Source: Dimorphilus gyrociliatus
Taxonomy: Eukaryota > Annelida > Polychaeta > Dinophilidae
Length of the DNA stretch: 25,336 nucleotides
Assembly: GCA_904063045.1 (NCBI GenBank)
Contig: CAJFCJ010000070.1
Location: forward strand, 68,137-93,472
Direction of reading: 5' to 3'
The translations under genes were made by a program, and so were the position numbers. The notes under the pieces are model-generated. The model did not search any database, had not been told where the DNA came from, and was given only the letters and a program-made list of their open reading frames with translations. Shown here in pieces: positions 18,606-25,336 of the stretch (position 1 is the stretch's first letter; every line of letters begins with the position of its first letter).

Positions 18606-20361
18606 ATGTCAAAATTACTTTCGAATTTATATTTAAAAAAGTCAACTGTCTTCTCAGTTTCTTTGTGATGAGACAATTGTCCAGTTTGTCCAGCCAGTAT
18701 AACTTTTAAATAAAATATCCTGTCTCTTTTATAAAATAAACTATTTTTACTGAATAAATACAACCTAGTAATTGACCTTAGCTTGTATAAGTAGCTTTCA
18801 TACAAATATATTTGGGAATGATTGATTAGTTTTTGCATTCTCAATATTAATGTCAAATTCACAATATAAGACATAGAGTGAAGGAAATCATAGAATAATT
18901 TGAATAAATCAGGTATCAACATCTCTTTTCTATCACAGCAGCTTGGAACAATAAACCTACATTTTCATAAAAAGCAGCATCAGAGATAAAATAGCCTGCA
19001 TATATTGACACTTTCATTAGATATTATTGGAAGTGCTGGCCCAGTTTAGGTTCAACCCTTCTAACTATTATGGAATTTTTAGGTTTTATTATTGTCTCTT
19101 CAACTTTACTGTTTAAAATGTTGAATTTCCGATATCTCCAGTTTTAATATTTCCCAGGTTGCAGAGTATGTTACTAAGTAAAATTTATGAATTAACTCTA
19201 TAAAAGAAAATCTAGTTTTAAAGAAGTACCACTTTGACCGAGATATTATTATAAAAATAAAGGGAATTCTTTTGAAAATTGCCAAGAATGTCATAAATTA
19301 ATATATTTAAACATGGCAGACTTGTTCAAAAACTTGAATGTGTTTCTTATATTAAGTCTATTGAAATAAATATTCCAAATTATTCCCTGTAACTTCCATA
19401 AAGGCAGAACCATTTTTGAGTGGTACAGATAAGTATGGTAGGGATCAAAATAAAATTCCTACTATCCAGATACAACAAAGTACAAGCAGTATGTGTAATT
19501 TATCAGACTCGTTGTTGCATTTATACAGCTTATGTTTTAATGTAATTCTTTCCAATTCTGTTAAATATTACATTTAGTATTTCTATTAATAAAAATGATA
19601 TTTTACCATAAAAAAGAATCCAATTAAACATTAAACTATATTTTGCAAAGTACATTGAAAACTCTATTTAAATATTCATAAATTTCTACAACATTTTGAA
19701 TATCAATTTTGAATAAAGTTAACTTAAATTTCTGACAATTTTCTTTCATTTCTGAAATTGTAAAATATTGATTGAATGTTTAAAGTAATAAAGAACATTT
19801 TGAAAAATATCACAATACCCATTAAAATATTCAAAAGTTGGATATTGTCTTTGATTAGAACGTTCAATAATGGAGGTTATATCTTCAATAAACTGTAAAT
19901 GTCATTTTTTATTAATCATTTAGAGAGAGAGAGCAAACAGACAACATTACATTCTTCTATATTACATGTTATAAAAATCAACACACTGTATAAAAAAATC
20001 TATTAGTTTTGCAACATTTTGGCACATTATATAAAATTTGAAAACACCAAATTCATTTTTTCATATTTTATACTAGAATATATTGAATGTTTAAATCCAA
20101 ATTGTTGACAAACAATTCAATGTTCTCTATGTTTAATATCAATTATATTTTCCCATCTGCTATTATGAAATACTTGTAATAAACCCACAAAATTTTCAAA
20201 TGAATTATTCAATTTTTTTGAAATTTTTCATTTTTGCTTAACAGACAATTCTTTTCACCTTATTTTTTTGGGACAAAACTGGAATTATTTAATTTAAAAA
20301 CCCTTTGTTTTACAACAAAACAGTATTCAAAACTAATTACTTTGTAAAAAAAAGAATGAAA
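18606..20361. other. AT-rich intergenic stretch
   Basis: Long A/T runs and many stops in all frames. Short minus-strand frames at 18596-18922 and 19106-19294 have no splice context or motif and look like chance. A short GA run occurs near 19922. No gene is supported. Confidence 0.5.
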
Positions 20362-20870
20362 TCATCGGATGAGGATGAATAGTCAATAGATCTGTTTAGG
20401 AGTTTTTCATTCATATTTTATAAAATATTATATAGTATTAAGATATCAAGAATATTACTTGCATCGAGAATCATCATTGCATAGTTCAAGACATTCCTCT
20501 AATAATATTAAAATCTTACTAATGAATGTACTTCCAAGAATTTGCTGATTTTCTATTTTGATATATTAACATGCTAAAAATTTTAAGTAATTTAATCCTT
20601 TTAGAGAGAGAGAGAGAGAGGGTAGAGAGAGGAAGATGTTGTATTAAAACTTACTGCAAATCCCTTGAATTATCAATTGATAAAACGTTATCTGATCCAT
20701 TAAAATTTAATAAAATACATTCAAGTTTATCGTTCAAAATGATGATTGAACTGCTTAATGCAGGAGAGATAGAATTTAATAGCGTTCTATTGAAAAGGAA
20801 GAACAACTTTCTTGCAATTTGTAGAAACTTCATTCTCCTCTTTGAGAATGTAGGAAATAAAGTTTAGTTC
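20362..20870 (+). pseudogene. Coiled-coil family fragment homologous to 1200-1383
   Basis: 20362-20712 is the inverted, roughly 90% identical counterpart of 1383-1200, but with ~150 extra nt (about 20412-20567). An open frame at 20571-20864 includes an Arg/Glu run encoded by a GA microsatellite, then 'CKSLELSIDKTLSDPLKFNK' and 'LNAGEIEFNSVLLKRKNNFL'. A splice-acceptor-like or low-complexity origin of the GA stretch is possible. The family is not recognised. It may be an exon of the same gene as the coiled-coil remnant at 23124-23480. Confidence 0.35.
20599..20635. repeat. (GA)n microsatellite
   Basis: A GA run with one GTA interruption. The homologous site on the left (about 1290-1300) has only three to four units, so it has expanded or contracted since duplication. 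Confidence 0.8.
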
Positions 20871-21168
20871 CTAGTTTTATAAGATATTTAATATATAGGT
20901 CATATCCGTTAATTATTGAAATAGATGCTTTGGAAAAGAGTTAAATATTTTCTTTATAGCAATTAAAACTACAGTCCCAATAAGAAATCACTGCCAGGTT
21001 TCTTCATAGAGTGGAAAGAGTGAATTATTTAACTATCAGGACTTGCTTAATTAACTCTTTTTGTTTGGAATGAAGGACAATTTATTAATACAACCGAATT
21101 TATAGATAGACCTCATTAAAAAATTTTTCTTACTCTACAGTAATTTTTATTCACAAATTTTTAACCAG
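20871..21168. other. AT-rich spacer
   Basis: No supported gene. A good acceptor-like tract ends at 21140 (TACTCTACAG), but no long frame follows it directly. Confidence 0.35.
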
Positions 21169-21478
21169 GGAGAAAAATTTTCAAAAATCAAGTCTGTTCC
21201 AGTAAGAGGAATTGTTTGCAATTTGAAATTTGTCAATTTGGTAAATGTAGATGTAATTTACATTATGGACAAGATTTCTGTGATAATAGTAGTACAGAGT
21301 TACATTTTAGCCTATTGTTATAAAGAGTTTTATTGCAAAAGTTTAAGGTTTGCATATACTTTTTAATAAAAATGCAGAGCAAGAAATTACAACTTTTAAA
21401 AAATATTTAAATCAACCAGTCTATCCAACGATTGCTGTTCAAAGAAATTGTAGTTATTATACAACAAGGTTCTGTTGA
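21169..21478 (+). pseudogene. Cys-rich (EGF/EB-module-like) secreted-protein fragment
   Basis: An exon-like segment from 21169 (after AACCAG) reads 'QVCSSKRNCLQFEICQFGKC' then 'RCNLHYGQDFCDNSS', the C-x5-C-x5-C-x4-C-x-C pattern of EB/EGF-type modules. Splicing GT at 21292 to AG at 21377 (86 nt, phase 1 on both sides) adds 'QEITTFKKYLNQPVYPTIAV' and 'QRNCSYYTTRFC' before TGA (21476-21478). Past that stop the same frame continues with 'SKSCEMSFNGQ'. The premature stop and the lack of an identifiable start suggest a decayed gene. More Cys-containing pieces appear near 21770-21830. Confidence 0.4.
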
Positions 21479-22684
21479 ACATCAATCAGTAAATCATGTG
21501 AAATGTCATTTAATGGGCAATTGTGAGCTTAATTGTGAGCTTCTATCTGCATAAAACCAGACCTTTGAAAACAAATAAGGAAACACCCATATCCAGACTT
21601 GTAACAATAAAATCCAGAATTACATTTTGATGTTGTAATTGATGAATCTCTGTAGAATATTTTTTGTTTTTATATTTTGAGTGTTTAATTTAATAAAATA
21701 CTTTTACTTCAAATTCTAAGAAGAGAATTTTGAGGAATATCACAAGGATTGCCATAAAAACAAAGTGATAATTGTCAAACAAGTTTTAAAGAGAAAAACT
21801 TGAAAGAGAAGGTTGTTCATTGTGACAATTAAGAATCAGCAATATTTTTTGTCCTTTTTTATTGTTGAAAATTCCATTCAACAAAATATATGCAGTTTTT
21901 TCAAGTTTTTGCTTAGATATTTAGTAGTGTAGATAAAATTATAATAAAATTTTGTATATTTGTAATGTATTGCTTTGTAAATGAAAAAAGAGAGAGAAAA
22001 GAGCCAATATATATTTTTAATTTGATTTTCTTAAATACGCCTCTATTTGCAAAGATTTCCTAATTGTTTATCCAAACAGTTGCACATCATGGTTAATTTG
22101 ATCCTTTCAGAAGACAACAAGATATTTAACATGAATATAAAATTTGTTTTTCTATAAAACAAAATTAATCTTTAAAGTTTTGAAAGTTAAAGATTTTGTT
22201 GTAGTTTGAAAAAATTGAAAAACTGACCATTGTCATCCAATTGTCTTTGTATTTCCTACTTTAATATTTACACAAATTGGTAGTTTTTTTAATAATTCTA
22301 TTAAAAAAACGATATTTATAGATATTCATAAACAAAACTCACAAAAATTGCAAACTTTAAAATAAAAGAGTGGAAAAAAGGAAAAGAATATTAAAGGAAT
22401 AATAATTGCTCCTAGTGTGTAAGTAACAACTTATTTTCTGAAGATTAATTGCATTGGGTAAATGACAATGTAATATCTTTCAACAGTTATTATCAATAGG
22501 CTAAATAGTCCCATAATTATGGATAAAAAACATACTCACTGCCCAAATTTGAACTTTCGGAAAAAACACAAAGATTTTTCTTTAATGAATGTTTAAAGTT
22601 AGTATTAGAATTGCTGTAAAACACAGCTAAGAATTAGGAGTGTTAATTTCTCTTTTAATTATCATTTTGAAATATGCATCTTTT
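21479..22684. other. AT-rich stretch, mostly non-coding
   Basis: 21740-21830 reads in one frame as 'NCQTSFKEKNLKEKVVHCDN' and may be a further decayed exon of the Cys-rich gene. The rest is dense in stops and homopolymers. Confidence 0.35.
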
Positions 22685-22995
22685 TTCAATTCACCATGAT
22701 TATTGATATCATCGTCAGTGTCATCACTATCATAATTTACAATTCTTTTTTTCTGTCTCATCTTCAGTATCTCCCTTTTCATCATAACTCTCCTCATCTT
22801 CTTCAACTTGTTCTTCTTTCACCTTTCTAACATCTCCCTCAGTTTTGCTAACTTACATTTCAATATATTGAACATCATCATCATCTTCTTCAAGTTTTTC
22901 TTTTTCTTCTTTTACCAAATTGTTGTTTTGCTCTTAAGATTCTTGTTCCATTTCTTCTAAATCAATAATCTTGTCATTTTTTTTAGCTATATGTA
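22685..22995 (-). pseudogene. Acidic low-complexity coding remnant
   Basis: The minus strand reads as an Asp/Glu/Lys-rich protein ('KEEKEKLEEDDDDVQYIEM', 'RKVKEEQVEEDEESYDEKGD', 'NYDSDDTDDDINNHGELKKD') in a single frame broken by at least two stops. The plus strand shows this as TCATCATCTTCTT-type pyrimidine repeats. A decayed acidic or coiled-coil gene segment, or expanded trinucleotide low complexity; family unknown. Confidence 0.35.
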
Positions 22996-23123
22996 GGTGA
23001 TTATGAAATTATCTTTCTTCCAGTCTTACTATTGGTAGATTTTGAGAGAGTAGTGAATTATACGAGACTATTCAAAGCTATTCATTATATTCATTATCTG
23101 ACACAAAGATAATTCATCTGTTA

Positions 23124-23480
23124 AGAAACAATAATATAGAATTAATGGAAAAAAAACATCTTAAAGCTCCTGAAAAAGAAGAAATTTCAGAAGATGGGTC
23201 TAGGGTCAGACAACTTGAAATAGAACATAGAAAAATATAAGGAAATGAAAAAGCAAAATCTATTTTAGACAATTTTAAGATGGATATAGCTTCAAAGGAA
23301 TTTTAAAAACAACTGAAGGAAGAGCAAGATAAAAGGAAACTACTTGAAGAAAGATTAAGAGAAGAGGAGAGTAGAAGGAGGCCATTTGAAGAGAAACGAG
23401 CAGAAGAGGAAGAGCTGCTAAAGGCCAGAAAAAGAGCAAATACGAGAAAAGAAAGAGAGAGAGTGAGAAAAAGAATATGA
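23124..23480 (+). pseudogene. Coiled-coil coding remnant (right copy)
   Basis: One frame reads 'ELMEKKHLKAPEKEEISEDG', then 'KAKSILDNFKMDIASKEF', 'LKEEQDKRKLLEERLREEES' and 'KRAEEEELLKARKRANTRKE', ending at TGA 23478-23480. Two in-frame TAA codons break it. The heptad-like Leu/Glu/Lys spacing indicates a long coiled coil, possibly the C-terminal part of a larger protein. The segment straddles the inner end of the palindrome arm: 23391 onwards is shared almost perfectly with the left, while 23262-23324 is shared at lower identity and 23325-23393 is absent there. Confidence 0.45.
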
Positions 23481-24525
23481 ATAAGATAGGAGAAAGGAAG
23501 AAGAGAAAAATGAAATATGAAACAAGAAAGCAGCCAACTGTTTGCTCCGATTAAAAAATAAATATTTCCCTTTAGAAATCCTAAATAATTGTAATTTTCT
23601 TATTTTATCTGTTAAGGGAGTGGTTGATTTTTGACAGGTAACTCTTTCTATCTCTTTCTATCTACCTCTCTAGCTCTATTTCTATTTATTAACTTTCAAA
23701 GGGAGAGAGAATAAAGGCTGTGGAAGATTATACAGAATTTATAAGAAGCTGTTTTTGATCCCAAGGTAGGGGGAGCAAGTGAAAACTAAACTATAAAATA
23801 CAGCAACTATTGCAGTTTAAATATTTAAACAATCGCTATTCCATCGGAGTTATCTAATTGTCTAAATAAGTGTGAAGACGACAAAGAAAGATAAATTCAA
23901 TAATTTATCAGAGTGATAAATGGGAAATTAATATAAAAAAGCTAATAATGTATTATCTTTCTCGATTTATTGTTTCATCTTGTTTTGCTGCAACAGCAAT
24001 CCGTCCAGACTTTTATTTTACTGTGAGTTCAACCACTGGTTGAACACAGACACAAAGAGTCATTTTTGACAAGCTATATACAATGTTATATAAAGAAGAG
24101 AACGGTTACGATCGATATCAAGTCAAATTTTGAATTTCACAAACTTCAATATCGTTTGACAAAGTTGTCCATAGAGAAACATATATATATCTTGAATAAC
24201 TACTGCAAGTGAAAGATGTCGGCGTATCTTGATTACACAAGCTTATCTTTCCAATAGAAGTGTTCACATAAGGATGAATTTCAAAAACGCTCTCTTTTCC
24301 AATGGTGAAATTTATCTTTTCAGTATAGTCGAGTTTTAATTTGACAAATTTAGTTTTAAATTTAATACAAGTAGTTGAGTCGTTATCGTTTAAAAATGAC
24401 GAATTGTAATTCTTACAGTAAGAATTCAATATTAACGGACTTTTAAGTTTTAATATCATGGAACAACTAAGTGGACCGATATGATGTTTTGCATATTCTT
24501 GTCCGCCATTAATATCACCATACCT
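23391..24525 (-). repeat. Right arm of near-identical inverted repeat (partner 1-1135)
   Basis: Reverse complement of the left arm. It contains the coiled-coil C-terminus, the intergenic region with its AATAAA at 24012-24017, and the 3' 408 nt of the secreted-protein gene. The sequence continues past 24525 into the rest of the gene, whose left counterpart lies outside the window, so the true repeat is longer. Confidence 0.95.
24012..24017 (-). terminator. Polyadenylation signal AATAAA (minus strand)
   Basis: It lies about 100 nt beyond the stop of the 25104-24118 gene and is identical to the left-arm copy at 509-514. Confidence 0.5.
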
Positions 24526-25104
24526 TGTCTGTATAAGTGGTAATCTGTGAGGTAACACTGAAATTTCACCAGACAGATCATAACTTTGACTATATCCTTG
24601 ATTTTTTCCAACGTTTTTGCAGTTCTCCATACGATTTTGCAGTTTATCACAAATTTCGCTTGTTAAACATTGACATATGCCATCATTAAAATGACGTAAT
24701 TTGTACACTTTTCCATCCAAAAATGTAAATGAGATAAATTTATCATGAACATTTCGCAGAGTAAGAGACATTTGTTGAGAACAAATTCCAGAACTTTTAA
24801 TAAGGACTCTTAATTCTGTATTTGTTAAATTTGCGTATTTGATTTTGATTGATAAAGTGCCAGACTGTACAGTTAAACGTTTGTTTTGTTCAACATCATT
24901 TCCAATTTCCGTTATAATTTCATCTTCAGCAGTTAAAGAACAAGTTATACCAGCTATCGTTCCATTAGGTACGGGCTGAATTGAATACATCGAATCTATA
25001 AAATTATTCGATTCAAGAGCGTCCTTGCAATTTCGGTAAATTGATTCCAAGTTTGAAAATTTAACTGATCCAAGCAGATTTAGAATTATAAGAAAGTAAA
25101 TCAT
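24118..25104 (-). CDS. Secreted contactin-associated-protein-like / galactose-binding-like protein, intronless
   Basis: 328 residues in one open frame from ATG 25104-25102. Signal peptide 'MIYFLIILNLLGSVKFSN'. Residues ~25-215 follow the fibrinogen-like/CNTNAP (neurexin-IV-type) pattern: 'NCKDALESNNFIDSMYSIQP', 'GITCSL', 'EDEIITEIGNDVEQNKRL', 'ELRVLIKSSGICSQQMSL', a Cys cluster 'CQCLTSEICDK', then 'VLPHRLPLIQTRYGDINGGQ' and the closing 'HIGPLSC'. Residues 216-328 form a galactose-binding-like domain ('NSYCKNYNSSFLNDNDSTTC' to 'IEVCEIQ'). There is no transmembrane segment after the signal peptide and there are several N-glycosylation sites, so a secreted adhesion or lectin-like protein is likely. 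Full CNTNAPs are much longer, with laminin-G and EGF domains. A second, window-truncated copy is at 1-408. Lack of introns contrasts with the receptor gene. Confidence 0.85.
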   Translation of the reverse strand: MIYFLIILNLLGSVKFSNLESIYRNCKDALESNNFIDSMYSIQPVPNGTIAGITCSLTAEDEIITEIGNDVEQNKRLTVQSGTLSIKIKYANLTNTELRVLIKSSGICSQQMSLTLRNVHDKFISFTFLDGKVYKLRHFNDGICQCLTSEICDKLQNRMENCKNVGKNQGYSQSYDLSGEISVLPHRLPLIQTRYGDINGGQEYAKHHIGPLSCSMILKLKSPLILNSYCKNYNSSFLNDNDSTTCIKFKTKFVKLKLDYTEKINFTIGKESVFEIHPYVNTSIGKISLCNQDTPTSFTCSSYSRYIYVSLWTTLSNDIEVCEIQNLT

Positions 25105-25336
25105 ATTTTCAGCTAGGAAAAGAGAAGAGAGAGATAAAAGTAATGAGACAACTGTAAAAAAGATATTCAGCTTTCATTCAATATTTAAAAACTATATCAA
25201 TAAATAAAATTTGAGATTTAATAATGTATTTTTCTGTATTTATCGCTTTAGATTAAATTTTTCCATAAAATGCCAAAAACAAAATAATTAATGATCTATC
25301 TGCCTTTCCTAGAGAGCATCTTACAAATGAAAATCT
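25105..25336. other. 5' flank of the secreted-protein gene
   Basis: AT-rich sequence upstream of the minus-strand start codon. No definite core promoter was identified. The corresponding left flank is outside the window. Confidence 0.3.

Noticed and set aside
18596-19294. Two minus-strand frames of 108 and 62 residues
   Set aside because: No domain, no signal or splice context, and composition like the surrounding AT-rich non-coding DNA.

Overview
The window looks like nuclear DNA of an invertebrate animal. It is strongly AT-rich. Its genes carry secreted and receptor domains found in animals (CUB, SRCR, C-type lectin, LDL-receptor class A, trypsin, contactin-associated-protein-like, rhodopsin-family GPCR). 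They are split by short GT-AG introns, mostly 54-75 nt, and use AATAAA polyadenylation signals. I see no prokaryotic or organelle features. I cannot name the species; compact, intron-rich invertebrates such as mites, rotifers or mesozoans would all fit.

Layout. (1) Positions 1-1135 are a near-perfect inverted copy of 23391-24525: left position + right position = 24526, with one mismatch found. Each arm carries the 3' half of the same secreted-protein gene. The right copy (25104-24118, minus strand) is complete; the left copy runs off the window start. Inward of 1135 the homology drops and is broken by a 69-nt and a ~2.5-kb length difference. (2) 1.6-7 kb is a transposon graveyard: a 728-bp MULE-type element with terminal inverted repeats and a 9-bp target-site duplication, a FLYWCH zinc-finger remnant, a second MULE transposase remnant, and decayed coiled-coil coding sequence. 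(3) 7-12 kb holds short or damaged genes for secreted or membrane proteins: a farnesoic-acid-O-methyltransferase-like (FAMeT) domain beside a Cys-rich exon and a galactose-binding-like tail (minus), a CUB protein whose predicted transmembrane helix is cut by TGA (plus), the last two exons of a trypsin-like protease (minus), and a galactose-binding-like ORF with one internal stop (plus). (4) 12.1-18.5 kb holds the main gene, a plus-strand receptor I resolve into 17 exons. The exons sum to 4764 nt, an uninterrupted frame of 1587 codons plus stop. Domain order: signal peptide, SRCR-like domains, C-type lectin, six LDLa repeats, leucine-rich-like region, seven transmembrane helices (GRL101/relaxin-receptor type), and a short tail resembling part of a protein-kinase C-lobe. 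(5) 18.5-24 kb is mostly non-coding AT-rich DNA with remnants of a Cys-rich secreted gene and of coiled-coil and acidic ORFs.

The intact genes point to the cell surface or secretion: a mosaic pattern-recognition-like receptor surrounded by carbohydrate- or ligand-binding secreted domains. This would fit an immune or recognition locus, but that is inference from domain types only. Domain calls come from reading motifs, not from database searches.
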